This document shows, piece by piece, positions 1-8,683 of a stretch of 64,000 nt of DNA; within the stretch, counting starts at the first letter, position 1; the number at the start of each line of letters is the position of its first letter. A model generated the notes under the pieces. It was not told the DNA's origin. It made no database searches and was given only the letters and a program-made list of their open reading frames with translations. Origin of the DNA: CAIVAT01 sp037128705. Lineage in GTDB: Bacteria; Bacteroidota; Bacteroidia; Bacteroidales; FEN-979. The stretch is taken from positions 100,531 to 164,530 of the forward strand of contig JBAXVX010000005.1 of NCBI GenBank assembly GCA_037128705.1, read 5' to 3'. Made by a program: the position numbers and the translations under genes.

Positions 1-190
1 CCCAAGAAAAGGGTTGCCGGCGCGGTTCGATGCCACTCACCGTGTACCCGATCAGGTTCAGAGAAGTATTTCCGTGAATCTCAAAAGGTTTTTGTTTCGC
101 GATGGTTTCCAAATCCTGAGAAAAGGCCGGGAAGGTTATCAGGAGAAAAAAGGAAAGCAGGCCGGTCAGGACAGCTGGGGGTAGTTTCAT
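1..190 (-). CDS. N-terminus of an exported protein, cut by the window edge
   Basis: The minus strand is open from an ATG at 190 to the window edge (63 codons), although it is too short to stand out alone. It begins MKLPPAVLTG, followed by a hydrophobic stretch and an Ala-Phe-Ser-Gln cleavage-like site near residue 25, which is a typical Bacteroidota signal peptide. The mature part starts DLETIAKQKPFEIHG and turns into alternating polar and hydrophobic residues suggestive of beta strands. An outer-membrane or periplasmic protein is likely. The visible part is too short to assign a family. Confidence 0.6.
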   Translation of the reverse strand, partial: MKLPPAVLTGLLSFFLLITFPAFSQDLETIAKQKPFEIHGNTSLNLIGYTVSGIEPRRQPFSW

Positions 191-215
191 TTGCAGTAAG
201 GGGTTCCGGTCTGGG

Positions 216-506
216 TTACGATTGTATAAATTTCTCAAACCCAGGGGCAAAACTCCTCGCTTCAAACTCTATAAATGAATATTCAGCAACTCCTTCAATA
301 ACATAGGGATCATTCTTCATTATTTCTAATGCTTCTGACCTGCTTTTTGCGTTCATCAGGATAAATCCTCCGGTTCGCGGGATTTGCGGGCCGGAGCAGA
401 CGATAACCCCCATCGCATAGTAGTCTTTCAGAAATGAACGGTGTGCGTCGAGATATTTATCCACCTCTTTTATGGGCTTAAGGTAGACCGAATGTACTGC
501 GATCAT
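216..506 (-). CDS. YciI-like (YCII domain) protein
   Basis: Small single-domain protein of 96 residues, the usual length of the YCII family (dimeric alpha/beta barrel; the physiological reaction is not settled). The family's conserved His (H22, in AHRSFL) and the SGPQ-PRTGG segment at about 38-47 are present. An upstream in-frame ATG at 545 would add 13 residues. I chose the ATG at 506 because family members begin at this point and because a -7 box (523-530) lies 16 bases upstream, inside the longer reading frame. It is oriented like the cut gene at 1-190, with a short gap between them. The family assignment is good; the substrate is unknown. Confidence 0.85.
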   Translation of the reverse strand: MIAVHSVYLKPIKEVDKYLDAHRSFLKDYYAMGVIVCSGPQIPRTGGFILMNAKSRSEALEIMKNDPYVIEGVAEYSFIEFEARSFAPGFEKFIQS

Positions 507-522
507 ATTGTGGGATTTGATA

Positions 523-530
523 CAAAGGTA
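523..530 (-). promoter_or_regulatory. Bacteroidota -7 box (TACCTTTG)
   Basis: Exact match to TAnnTTTG, 16 bases before the preferred YciI start. No clear -33 TTG element was seen. Confidence 0.5.
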
Positions 531-625
531 TTCGAATTTTCTCATTAAAATACCTGGAAAGGATTTCAGATGGTTTTACCCTGAAAAGAAGGAATATGTT
601 AAAAGCTTTGAATGCAAAAAACACG

Positions 626-633
626 TAATTTTG
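626..633 (+). promoter_or_regulatory. Possible -7 box (TAATTTTG)
   Basis: Matches TAnnTTTG but ends only 4 bases before the ATG at 638. The mRNA would therefore be nearly leaderless, or translation would start further in. This is weaker than the other boxes. Confidence 0.3.
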
Positions 634-637
634 CAGT

Positions 638-2350
638 ATGAAAAATTTCATTCCCCAGGCAATGGTTCTCGCAACCATCCTGATGATTTGCCCGCTGATC
701 GCTTTCAATCAGAATGTTCGTATTCCGGCCTATCAAAAAGCAAGGATGCATCAGGAAATTCCTGATCAAAAATTTATGGAGCCGAAAACCGGAATCCGGA
801 GAACTTCAGCCGCACCCCGGCTTGAAACCCCGGGATTTTTCACGGCCCAGGTCAATGTTGATGTAAATGGAGACAATATTCTTGGTGATGCAGCCAATGA
901 GCCATCCATCGCAGTTGACCCCACCAATCCGGACAGAATGGTCATGGGATGGCGGCAATTCGACGATGTGAACAACAATTTCAGGCAGGCAGGATATGGT
1001 TTTTCGAGCAATGGGGGACAAAACTGGACATTTCCCGGAAAAATTGAGCCGGGAATCTTCCGTTCAGACCCTGTGCTTGATTTTGACGCAGCAGGGAATT
1101 TTTACTACAACAGCCTTACAACGGATGGAGTAAACTATACCTGTCAGGTTTTCAAAAGTACAGACGGTGGCGCTACCTGGGATCTGGGAACCGATGCCCA
1201 TGGTGGGGATAAACAATGGATGACCATTGACCGGACAGGCGGGCCGGGAAACGGGAATATCTATTCCTTCTGGACCTCCTATTACAGTTCATGCCTTCCC
1301 GGCTTTTTCACCCGGTCGGCCAATGCCGGATCAAGCTTCGAAAATTGCGTGACAGTAAATGGCAGCCCATACTGGGGAACGATGGCCGTAGGACCCTCAG
1401 GAGAATTGTATATTGCTGGTGCCGGGTCAGGTGATGGCTTTACCGTGGCGAAATCTGTCAATGCTCAAACACCCGGATCAGTGATCGCATGGGGTCTGCC
1501 AACCATCGCCGACGTAGATGGGTATATCGTTGGGCAGGATCCCATAAACCCAGTCGGCATCCTTGGGCAGGTGAGTGTAGATGTTGACCGATCCAACGGA
1601 CCGGGACATGGAAATGTTTATGTGCTGGCCTCCGTTGCCCGTCAGTCAACGCCTGATCCTGCAGATGTAATGTTTGCAAAAAGTATTGATGGCGGGCTCA
1701 CCTTTGGTGCCCCGAAACGCATAAACACCGATGGCAGTAACTATAATTATCAGTGGTTTGGAGTCATGTCAGTAGCGCCAAACGGGCGGATTGATGTTGC
1801 ATGGCTGGATACCCGCGATGCCGATTTCGGCTCCTTTAATTCGGCCCTCTATTATTGCTATTCAGATGACCAGGGGACAACCTGGTCGATCAACAAAAAG
1901 ATTTCTGACCTGTTCGACCCTCATGTTGGTTACCCGCAACAGGATAAAATGGGGGATTATTTTGATATGGTATCTGATGATGCAGGAGCCCACCTCGCCT
2001 GGACCAATACCCTTAACGGGGAAGAGGATGTTTACTATACCCATATCATCCCTTCGATTGTCGGGATAGGTGAAAAACAGGAGATACAGGAACCACTTTC
2101 CCTGTCATGTTACCCCAATCCATTCAGGGATCACACCACCATCCAGTATAAGATCCAGACCGGCTGCTCCGTGAAGATGTCGGTGTGCAATCTGTACGGC
2201 GCAGAGATCAGGACTCTGGTTGATAAATACCAGCCGGAAGGCACCTATTCTTTGAACTTCTCTGATATGGATCTGCCCGCCGGATTTTACTTGTGCCGGT
2301 TATCTGATGGAAAAAGAACTGAAACGGTAAGGTTGATTAAGCTGAAATAG
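638..2350 (+). CDS. Secreted Asp-box (BNR-like) protein with T9SS sorting domain
   Basis: Exported 570-residue protein with an N-terminal signal peptide ending near residue 24 (LIAFNQ). The middle carries at least four Asp-box motifs of the S-x-D/N-x-G-x-x-W/F type (SSNGGQNW, STDGGATW, SIDGGLTF, SDDQGTTW), spaced as in sialidase-like beta-propellers. No sialidase catalytic Arg triad could be recognised, so a hydrolase function is not claimed. The last 80 or so residues (YPNPF...LPAGFYLCRL...ETVRLIKLK) form a type A C-terminal sorting domain for the type IX secretion system, so the protein should be secreted or attached to the cell surface. It stands alone, followed by a symporter gene 66 bases downstream. 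Its ligand or substrate is unknown. Confidence 0.85.
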   Translation: MKNFIPQAMVLATILMICPLIAFNQNVRIPAYQKARMHQEIPDQKFMEPKTGIRRTSAAPRLETPGFFTAQVNVDVNGDNILGDAANEPSIAVDPTNPDRMVMGWRQFDDVNNNFRQAGYGFSSNGGQNWTFPGKIEPGIFRSDPVLDFDAAGNFYYNSLTTDGVNYTCQVFKSTDGGATWDLGTDAHGGDKQWMTIDRTGGPGNGNIYSFWTSYYSSCLPGFFTRSANAGSSFENCVTVNGSPYWGTMAVGPSGELYIAGAGSGDGFTVAKSVNAQTPGSVIAWGLPTIADVDGYIVGQDPINPVGILGQVSVDVDRSNGPGHGNVYVLASVARQSTPDPADVMFAKSIDGGLTFGAPKRINTDGSNYNYQWFGVMSVAPNGRIDVAWLDTRDADFGSFNSALYYCYSDDQGTTWSINKKISDLFDPHVGYPQQDKMGDYFDMVSDDAGAHLAWTNTLNGEEDVYYTHIIPSIVGIGEKQEIQEPLSLSCYPNPFRDHTTIQYKIQTGCSVKMSVCNLYGAEIRTLVDKYQPEGTYSLNFSDMDLPAGFYLCRLSDGKRTETVRLIKLK

Positions 2351-2416
2351 GCACAGGTTCAGCGTATCGTGCGGCATTTTTTTTATCTTTACGCCTGATC
2401 CAACGATCTTCAGCCC

Positions 2417-3802
2417 ATGCTTGATCCGAAACGTATTCTCCCAACCTTTTTCGTCTCTTTCACCATTGCAGTTATCGTCCACCTGGCCGATCATTATTTT
2501 GGATTGCAGCTGACCGGCTGGATTCTCATTATTCTTCGCCTGATTCCACTGGTTGCCTTTTTCCTGTATGCCGTCACAAAAAAGAAACTGACCACCTGGA
2601 TTTTTTTCAGCATGCTGGCGGGGGTTGAATTTGGATATGATTTACCTGTCGTTGCCAAAGAGCTGAATCTTGTCAGCCAGATTTTCATTCACCTGGTCAA
2701 AACCATCATTGCCCCGCTTATTTTTGCCACCCTGGTTACCGGTATTGCCGGGCATGCCAATCTGAAGCAGGTTGGCCGCATGGGATGGAAATCGATCGTA
2801 TATTTTGAAGTGGTATCAACCATTGCGCTTTTCATTGGGCTGGCCGCCATCAATCTGAGCGGGGCCGGCAAGGGGGTTGTAATACCGCCTGAAATGGTCA
2901 AAGGCACATTGCCGGTCGTAGCCTCCCAGAGCTGGCATGATGTTATCCTGCACATTTTTCCGGAGAACATCGCAAAAGCTATCGCTGAAGGCCAGGTATT
3001 GCAGATCGTTGTCTTCAGCATATTGTTTGGAATAGCCCTGGCGATGGTGAAGGAACAATTCAGGGCCCCCATGTTGCGCTTTACAGAATCCCTCACGGCC
3101 GTGATGTTCAAATTCACCAACATCATCATGCTTTTTGCCCCCTTTGCCGTTTTCTCAGCCATAGCATTCAGTGTTGGCCATATGGGCCTCAATGTCCTCG
3201 TAAACCTGTTTACTTTGCTGGCAACGCTCTACGTTGCCCTGGCTGCCTTCATCCTGTTGGTTTTACTGCCCATCATGCTGATCACCCGGATCCCGATTGT
3301 AAAGTTCATCAAAGCCATCGCCGAACCGGCTACCATCGCCTTTGCAACCACCAGCAGCGAATCGGCCCTTCCGCGTGCCATGGAAAACATGGAACAATTC
3401 GGAGTCCCACGGAAAATAGTCTCTTTTGTCATGCCGACAGGTTACTCCTTTAACCTGGATGGCACAACGCTCTACCTGGCCATGGCCTCCATCTTTGTAG
3501 CCAACATGGCTGGAATTCACCTCTCGTTTGAAACCCAGATCATCATGATGCTCACCCTGATGCTGACCAGCAAAGGTGTTGCAGCGGTACCCCGTGCCTC
3601 CCTTGTGATCCTTATGGGTACCGCAGCCAGTTTCGGCCTCCCCACCTGGCCCATCTTTATCATCCTCGGAATTGATGAATTAATGGATATGGCCCGCACC
3701 TCCATCAATGTAATCGGAAACTGCCTGGCAACGGTTGTGGTCGCCAAGTGGGAGGGGGAATTTGATCAGAACAAGCAGGACAATGGTCACTTGCTGAAAT
3801 AA
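2417..3802 (+). CDS. Dicarboxylate/amino acid:cation symporter (DAACS family)
   Basis: Inner-membrane secondary transporter of 461 residues, probably moving glutamate, aspartate or C4-dicarboxylates with Na+ or H+. The three family signatures are visible: the Ser-rich hairpin 1 (ATTSSESALP, about 310-320), the TM7 motif NLDGTTLY (about 344-351), and hairpin 2 (LTSKGVAAVP) followed by the TM8 motif DELMDMARTSINVIGN. The substrate-binding region reads R-T-S-x-N, as in acidic amino acid carriers. An extra hydrophobic N-terminal segment of about 60 residues makes it somewhat longer than GltP. A near-consensus -7 box (TATCTTTA, 2384-2391) precedes the start. The exact substrate cannot be read from the sequence. 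Confidence 0.9.
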   Translation: MLDPKRILPTFFVSFTIAVIVHLADHYFGLQLTGWILIILRLIPLVAFFLYAVTKKKLTTWIFFSMLAGVEFGYDLPVVAKELNLVSQIFIHLVKTIIAPLIFATLVTGIAGHANLKQVGRMGWKSIVYFEVVSTIALFIGLAAINLSGAGKGVVIPPEMVKGTLPVVASQSWHDVILHIFPENIAKAIAEGQVLQIVVFSILFGIALAMVKEQFRAPMLRFTESLTAVMFKFTNIIMLFAPFAVFSAIAFSVGHMGLNVLVNLFTLLATLYVALAAFILLVLLPIMLITRIPIVKFIKAIAEPATIAFATTSSESALPRAMENMEQFGVPRKIVSFVMPTGYSFNLDGTTLYLAMASIFVANMAGIHLSFETQIIMMLTLMLTSKGVAAVPRASLVILMGTAASFGLPTWPIFIILGIDELMDMARTSINVIGNCLATVVVAKWEGEFDQNKQDNGHLLK

Positions 3803-3844
3803 TAAACAACAGGTCGGGGAATAAAGAATGGCAGAACGAGCCAG

Positions 3845-5257
3845 TTACAGAATAACCGGAGCAATTTTACCTGTTTTACGGCTCTCCTCAGCTGCAAAAC
3901 CCATCAAATGGCTTTCAATCGACTGGTCAATGGTAGAGGTCAGGTATGTTGGATCCTGATTGGCAACGGCCTTCACAAAATCACGCATCAGGAGCCAATC
4001 TCCGCCGCCATGACCGCTGTTTTTATAATTCTCGACCTCTTCCGCCTTCGGTACCAGGGTAATGCTTTTCTCTGTTCTGAAATCATTGATGGTCAATTCT
4101 TCCATATCCCCGACCATGTCGCCCATCGATCCCATCACCGGGGTACGTCGACCCATGTATGAGGTAAAAGCTTCCATGGAGAAGTTGGCGGTAACCTGGT
4201 CGTCAAACTGAATGGAGGCGATGTAATGGTCAGGCTGGTCATTCTCCATCCTGTATACACAACGGCCATAGTTGGTCGTGCGCAGGTATTCGAGGATGGC
4301 CTCCCCTTGTTTCTCTTTCTCCTCCGGAAGGTCAAAAACATAGAGCCATCCCCGTTTACGGTAATAGATTTTCATGGCGGAATAGGGACATTCAGCTTCA
4401 AGGACACATCCGTTCATACAGCGGTCGGTAGAGCCTTTCGGTGCATTTTCTTTGCGGAACCATTTCAGGTCGCCCATGGCTGCAATGCTTGTACTCTTTT
4501 TTCCGATCATCCAGCGCAGGATGTCGAGATCGTGACAACTCTTGGCCAGGATAATCGGCGTGGTCTGTTTTGAGTCATGCCAGTTTCCGCGAACATAGGA
4601 GTGCGACATATGGATGTGATCAATGGGCTCCATATGCTGTATGCTTACGAGCTCGCCGATGGCACCCTCTTCAATCAGCTTTTTCATTTTGATGAAATAG
4701 GGAGAATAGCGCAACACGTGACATATCGCAACAATTCTCCCGGTCTTTTTGGTCATGGCAAGGATGTCCCTGCATTGCTGGGCGGTTTGAGCCATGGGTT
4801 TCTCAAGCAGCACATCATATCCCATTTCCAGGGCCGTCATGCAGGGCACATAGTGCAGATTATCGGGCATGGTGATGATGATGACATCAGCGAACTTTGT
4901 TTTTTTGAACACATCTTCCCAGGTTTTGAACCTGTTTTCTTCAGGGATGTTGTGTTTTTTTGTGTACCGTTCATTCCTGATCGCAATGGGTTCTGCCACC
5001 CCGACAATGGATATCTGTTCAGGAAAGTTCGATACGTAATCTCCATACGTATTGCCCCTGCTTCCGGCCCCGCAGGTGATGGCTGTGATGGGTCTCTTCA
5101 GGGGATTATCAAGGGGTTGATAAACCTCGTCGAAGTTGAGCCCATATTCATAAACGTTGTCGGAGATCTGTGTAAATCCCTTGAAACCTAGTGCTGCAGC
5201 TCCAATGGTGAGCCCCATGGTCCTGAGGGCCTGCCGGCGTGTAATGTATCGTTTCAT
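3845..5257 (-). CDS. Gfo/Idh/MocA-family oxidoreductase with Tat signal
   Basis: NAD(P)-dependent sugar or inositol-type dehydrogenase family, 470 residues. The N-terminus MKRYITRRQALRTMG contains a twin-arginine motif followed by a hydrophobic stretch, so the folded protein is probably exported through Tat, as in many Bacteroidota members that act on polysaccharide breakdown products. A Rossmann segment (CGAGSRGNTYG, about residues 60-70) and the family's EKPMAQT motif (about 150) are present. The start two codons inside the longest frame gives the better Tat peptide. It is convergent with the symporter. An unusual Cys-rich stretch (RCMNGCVLEAEC) lies mid-protein. No glycan genes adjoin it, so the substrate is unknown. 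Confidence 0.85.
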   Translation of the reverse strand: MKRYITRRQALRTMGLTIGAAALGFKGFTQISDNVYEYGLNFDEVYQPLDNPLKRPITAITCGAGSRGNTYGDYVSNFPEQISIVGVAEPIAIRNERYTKKHNIPEENRFKTWEDVFKKTKFADVIIITMPDNLHYVPCMTALEMGYDVLLEKPMAQTAQQCRDILAMTKKTGRIVAICHVLRYSPYFIKMKKLIEEGAIGELVSIQHMEPIDHIHMSHSYVRGNWHDSKQTTPIILAKSCHDLDILRWMIGKKSTSIAAMGDLKWFRKENAPKGSTDRCMNGCVLEAECPYSAMKIYYRKRGWLYVFDLPEEKEKQGEAILEYLRTTNYGRCVYRMENDQPDHYIASIQFDDQVTANFSMEAFTSYMGRRTPVMGSMGDMVGDMEELTINDFRTEKSITLVPKAEEVENYKNSGHGGGDWLLMRDFVKAVANQDPTYLTSTIDQSIESHLMGFAAEESRKTGKIAPVIL

Positions 5258-5308
5258 AAGCAAAAATTACAGACACGAAGGTATTAAGAACTCTGTGGAA
5301 TTTAGCGA

Positions 5309-5316
5309 TATCTTTG
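5309..5316 (+). promoter_or_regulatory. Bacteroidota -7 box (TATCTTTG)
   Basis: Exact TAnnTTTG match 30 bases before the TfoX-N start at 5347. The frame upstream of 5347 overlaps the box, which supports the later start. Confidence 0.6.
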
Positions 5317-5346
5317 CAATATTATTTTCATTTAAACAATAGAGCG

Positions 5347-5694
5347 ATGGCTTACGATGAAAATTTAGCCGACCGGATCAGGCATAAATTCAGGGAGCTG
5401 GACATTCCATTTGAGGATAAAAAAATGATGGGTGGGATCTGCTTCCTGGTGAATGAAAAAATGTGTGTTGGCGTTATAAAAGAGAAAATGATGGCCCGGA
5501 TTGATCCCGAAAAAAGCGAAGAGGCTTTTGCCAGGAAGGGGTGTCGTGAAATGGATTTTACCCACCGCCCCATGAAGGGTTTTATTTTTGTAGAACCCGA
5601 AGGAATTGATATGGACAAGGACCTTGAATATTTCATCCGGCTGGCCATGGAATACAATCCCAAAGCGAAATCGAGTAAGAAAAAAACATCCTGA
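5347..5694 (+). CDS. TfoX N-terminal domain protein
   Basis: Small 115-residue protein matching the N-terminal domain of TfoX/Sxy (MAYDENLADRIRHKF; MMGGICFLVNEKMCVGV; a C-terminal EYFIRLAMEYN helix). In gammaproteobacteria the two-domain TfoX promotes competence gene expression. Stand-alone N-domain proteins like this one are common and mostly of unknown role, so competence should not be inferred. A longer frame starting at 5314 would run through the promoter, so the ATG at 5347 is preferred. It ends in a Lys/Ser-rich tail. The GNAT gene follows 29 bases downstream on the same strand, so the two may share a transcript. Confidence 0.8.
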   Translation: MAYDENLADRIRHKFRELDIPFEDKKMMGGICFLVNEKMCVGVIKEKMMARIDPEKSEEAFARKGCREMDFTHRPMKGFIFVEPEGIDMDKDLEYFIRLAMEYNPKAKSSKKKTS

Positions 5695-5723
5695 CCCCGT
5701 TTTTTCTCATTAAATTCCTTCAC

Positions 5724-6245
5724 ATGATCCAATTCAAGCTTCGTCGGTGGACTTTAAATGACCTTGATAACCTGGTTGTTTTCGCCAACAATAAGAAAAT
5801 TTCAGACAACCTGACCGATGCATTTCCCCATCCCTATAAAAGAGAGGATGGCATTGCTTACATAACCACCTTCGGAGCGGAAAGCCCGCAGCGGATTTTT
5901 GCCATTGAAGTGGAGGGCATTGCCTGTGGTTCCATCGGGTTATACCCGCAGGCTGATGTGCACAGGAAAAATGCCGAAATGGGATATTGGCTGGCAGAAC
6001 CTTACTGGGGAAAGGGAATTGTAACTGAGGCTGTCAGGCAAACCATAGCCTATGGCTTCCAAACTTTCGATATCACCCGGATATTTGCACGGCCCTATTC
6101 AACCAACCTGGCCTCGCAACGGGTGCTTGAAAAAGCCGGGATGAAGCTTGAAGGCCGTTTTGAAAAGGCGCTTTTCAAAAACGGGAAATTCCTTGACGAA
6201 CTCATCTTTTCCATTTCCATACCATCGGGCCCGGCTAAAACATGA
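5724..6245 (+). CDS. GNAT-family N-acetyltransferase (RimJ/RimL type)
   Basis: Cytoplasmic 173-residue acetyltransferase using acetyl-CoA. The acetyl-CoA loop is seen as PYWGKGIVTEAV (about 92-103), preceded by MGYWLAEP and followed by the family's NLASQRVLEKAGM segment (about 127-139) typical of RimJ/RimL-like enzymes that modify amino groups of proteins or small molecules. No promoter box lies in the 29-base gap, so co-transcription with the TfoX-N gene is plausible. The acceptor substrate cannot be inferred. Confidence 0.85.
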   Translation: MIQFKLRRWTLNDLDNLVVFANNKKISDNLTDAFPHPYKREDGIAYITTFGAESPQRIFAIEVEGIACGSIGLYPQADVHRKNAEMGYWLAEPYWGKGIVTEAVRQTIAYGFQTFDITRIFARPYSTNLASQRVLEKAGMKLEGRFEKALFKNGKFLDELIFSISIPSGPAKT

Positions 6246-6306
6246 CACCCTTCCTCCCCCTGCTCCCCTGATATGATTCGCCAAAACTTAAACAGTTTCT
6301 GGAATG

Positions 6307-6324
6307 AAAGATAGGCTATCTTTG
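6307..6324 (+). promoter_or_regulatory. -7 box embedded in a perfect inverted repeat
   Basis: AAAGATAG (6307-6314), one centre base, then CTATCTTT (6316-6323). The TAnnTTTG box TATCTTTG occupies 6317-6324, so the palindrome covers the promoter and could be an operator. The ATG at 6351 follows 26 bases later. Confidence 0.45.
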
Positions 6325-6350
6325 CCTGTTATCAATAAAAACAGACGATC

Positions 6351-7775
6351 ATGAAGATCCTGCTTACGGGTGCCACCGGGTATATTGCCAAGCGACTCCT
6401 GCCGGTTTTACTGGAAACCGGTCATGAAGTTGTATGTTGTGTTAGGGATACCAACCGATTCGATGCAAGCAGATTTCATACTGATCATTTGAGCGTGGTA
6501 GAAGTGGACTTTTTAAGGCCAAAGGAGCTGGACCGTATTCCGGAGGACATTGATGTGGCCTTTTACCTGATTCATTCCATGGCCTCCTCCCACAAAAGTT
6601 TCGAAAAGCTGGAAGCCACATCCGCAGCAAATTTTAAAATGCGGTTGGAAAAAACCCGGGTAAAGCAGGTCATTTACCTGAGCGGAATCGTAAATGAAAA
6701 GGAACTTTCCAAACACCTTTCCTCGAGGAAAAACGTGGAGGAGATCCTCTCTTCCCAGGTTTATTCACTGACAACATTGAAAGCCGGGATCATCGTCGGT
6801 TCGGGAAGTGCCTCCTTTGAAATCATCCGTGACCTGGTTGAGAAACTGCCTGTGATGGTCGCACCAAGATGGCTCGGTACGAGAAGCCAGCCCATTGCGA
6901 TCCGCAATGTGGTTCAGTACCTGTCGGGTGTGATGCTGAAACAGGAAACCTTCGGTAAAAGCTATGATATCGGGGGGCCTGATGTGCTTACTTACAAGGA
7001 AATGCTGCTGCGGTTTGCAAGAATCCGCGGGCTCAGGAGATGGATCTATGTTGTTCCTGTCATGACTCCCCACCTTTCATCTTACTGGCTGACTTTTATC
7101 ACCCCCATCTCTTTTTCATTTGCCAATCATCTTGTAAACAGTATGAAGGTGGAGGTGGTTTGCAAAGACAATGACCTGGAAAAAATGCTTGGGATAGTCC
7201 CCATCACCTATGATAAAGCCATTGAACTGGCTTTTGACCGCATTGAACAGCAACAAGTCCTCTCAAGCTGGAAAGATGCACTGACCAGTCCTGTGCTGGA
7301 AAAGGGTTTATCCAGGCTTATCGAGGTCCCGGTCTACGGCTGTTACAAGGATATCAGGAAACGCAAAGTTTCAGATACCGGGAAAGCTCTGGAAAGGATC
7401 TGGTCCATCGGCGGAGAAAACGGATGGTATTATGCCGACCTGTTGTGGAACATCAGGGGGTTTATGGATAAAATGATCGGTGGGGTGGGCATTGAAAGGG
7501 GAAGAACCAGCCCCGGGGAAATTACAGCGGGAGATGCCCTCGATCTGTGGAGGGTCATTTATACTGATAAAAAGGAGATGAGATTCCTGCTTTATGCCGA
7601 GATGAAACTTCCCGGCGAAGCCTGGCTTGAATTTTACATTGACCGGGAAAACATCCTGAACCAAACGGCTACCTTCCGCCCAAAAGGAATCTGGGGAAGG
7701 CTTTACTGGTTCTGCATGCTCCCGTTCCACGGTTTGATATTCAGGGGAATGATCAGGAATATCGCCAAACCCTGA
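6351..7775 (+). CDS. SDR-type NAD(P)-binding protein with DUF2867 C-terminal domain
   Basis: 474-residue two-domain protein. The first 300 or so residues form an atypical short-chain dehydrogenase/NmrA-like Rossmann fold beginning MKILLTGATGYIAKRLL (GxxGxxG nucleotide-binding loop) with LIHSMA and YLSGIV segments. The last 140 or so residues match DUF2867 (WYYADLLWNIRGFMDK; WLEFYIDR; GRLYWFCMLPFHGLIF). The same fusion is common in bacteria and annotated as oxidoreductase or epimerase, but the reaction is not established. The C-terminal part contains a hydrophobic stretch that may associate with membrane or lipid. Its promoter sits in a palindrome (6307-6323). It is convergent with the minus-strand gene at 7807. 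Confidence 0.82.
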   Translation: MKILLTGATGYIAKRLLPVLLETGHEVVCCVRDTNRFDASRFHTDHLSVVEVDFLRPKELDRIPEDIDVAFYLIHSMASSHKSFEKLEATSAANFKMRLEKTRVKQVIYLSGIVNEKELSKHLSSRKNVEEILSSQVYSLTTLKAGIIVGSGSASFEIIRDLVEKLPVMVAPRWLGTRSQPIAIRNVVQYLSGVMLKQETFGKSYDIGGPDVLTYKEMLLRFARIRGLRRWIYVVPVMTPHLSSYWLTFITPISFSFANHLVNSMKVEVVCKDNDLEKMLGIVPITYDKAIELAFDRIEQQQVLSSWKDALTSPVLEKGLSRLIEVPVYGCYKDIRKRKVSDTGKALERIWSIGGENGWYYADLLWNIRGFMDKMIGGVGIERGRTSPGEITAGDALDLWRVIYTDKKEMRFLLYAEMKLPGEAWLEFYIDRENILNQTATFRPKGIWGRLYWFCMLPFHGLIFRGMIRNIAKP

Positions 7776-7806
7776 ATCCTACCAAACAGGATCTTCGGGT
7801 GTATCC

Positions 7807-8535
7807 TTATTTGATATCGCTCGCTTTGGCCTCTTCCATGATAACATCATATTTATAACCTGAACCAAAATCCTTGTCCAGTATGATGATGCCCTTGAAA
7901 GTAACCATTTTACCAACTGAAAGACTGTCAAGTGTAGTCACTGCCAGATCGAAATGATCAGAAAAATCGGTCCCGTCCTGGATATGAATCCAGTTTTTTT
8001 GCATAACGGCTTGGTTATACCGGACAATCTTACCCCGGATAATCACCGGCTTTCCGGCGTAGTTTTGTTTATTCTTGTACAATTCCGAGATGGTAATGCC
8101 GCCTTTCGGGGTTTCAACCTTTATATCAGGCCAGCGCTCAATTTTCACCTTTCCTGGTGTCAATTGAGGAGTTGTGGCTACCGGGGCTGTGGCCAGTGTA
8201 CTGCTTGGATCTTCAACAAAAAAAATCGCGGGAAATGTACGCCCAAGTTCCTTGCTTAAAAAATTTTTCATTTCAGAAGCCCTTGAATAATAGAGCGAAT
8301 CACCCTGTTTGATGGCAATTTTAACGATAGCAATCCAGAAATTGTTTTTGTTCTCTTCAACCTGGAGGTAGGTATAATTTGAAGTTTGTATAACCTCGGT
8401 CACCACAACACCATGGGTGCCTGGAGGAAGGGTCGCTCCTTTGCTTTTTTCACCACTTCGGTAGCAGGTTGTCAGAACAAAAAATATCCCAAGAATCAAT
8501 AATACGATGATAAAGATTATCTTATTTCTATTCAT
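7807..8535 (-). CDS. Exported OB-fold protein at the end of the cytochrome cluster
   Basis: 242-residue exported or membrane-anchored protein. The N-terminus (MNRNKIIF plus a hydrophobic run to about residue 22, then TTCYRSG) is a signal anchor or possible lipoprotein signal. Two similar halves can be seen: residues 30-90 (GTHGVVVTEVIQTSNYTYLQV) and 150-235 (GKPVIIRGKIVRYNQAVMQ, NWIHIQDGT, FGSGYKYDVIMEEA). The second is a typical OB-fold of the kind also found beside multiheme cytochromes in other anaerobes. It is the last gene of the cytochrome direction, 148 bases after the 46-heme gene, with its own -7 box at 8568-8575. A cytochrome-maturation or accessory role is an inference from context only. 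The longest frame begins inside the promoter, so the ATG at 8535 is used. Confidence 0.75.
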   Translation of the reverse strand: MNRNKIIFIIVLLILGIFFVLTTCYRSGEKSKGATLPPGTHGVVVTEVIQTSNYTYLQVEENKNNFWIAIVKIAIKQGDSLYYSRASEMKNFLSKELGRTFPAIFFVEDPSSTLATAPVATTPQLTPGKVKIERWPDIKVETPKGGITISELYKNKQNYAGKPVIIRGKIVRYNQAVMQKNWIHIQDGTDFSDHFDLAVTTLDSLSVGKMVTFKGIIILDKDFGSGYKYDVIMEEAKASDIK

Positions 8536-8567
8536 AAAAATGTGTGTTTTAATATATTTTGAGGGCA

Positions 8568-8575
8568 CAAAGATA
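8568..8575 (-). promoter_or_regulatory. Bacteroidota -7 box (TATCTTTG)
   Basis: Exact match 32 bases upstream of the OB-fold gene start. It suggests this gene can be transcribed independently of the cytochromes. Confidence 0.55.
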
Positions 8576-8683
8576 AGTATTATTCATGGAAAAACGACTC
8601 ATGGAATGCCAGCGAGGGGACTCCTGCCAGGATACAGGATCATCCGGTTGCGCAAAGGCAATGCATAGTCCATATTTTATCGG

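Noticed and set aside
638..2350. Sialidase
   Set aside because: Asp boxes are present, but the catalytic Arg triad and Tyr/Glu pair could not be found. Asp boxes alone occur in many secreted propellers.
2351..2391. Rho-independent terminator after the Asp-box protein
   Set aside because: A T-run follows a GCAC...GTGC pair, but the stem is only four bases with a long loop. Too weak to list.
4577..5191. 204-codon plus-strand frame opposite the Gfo/Idh/MocA gene
   Set aside because: A shadow frame: the minus-strand gene has the Rossmann and EKP motifs, and this frame has no recognisable features.
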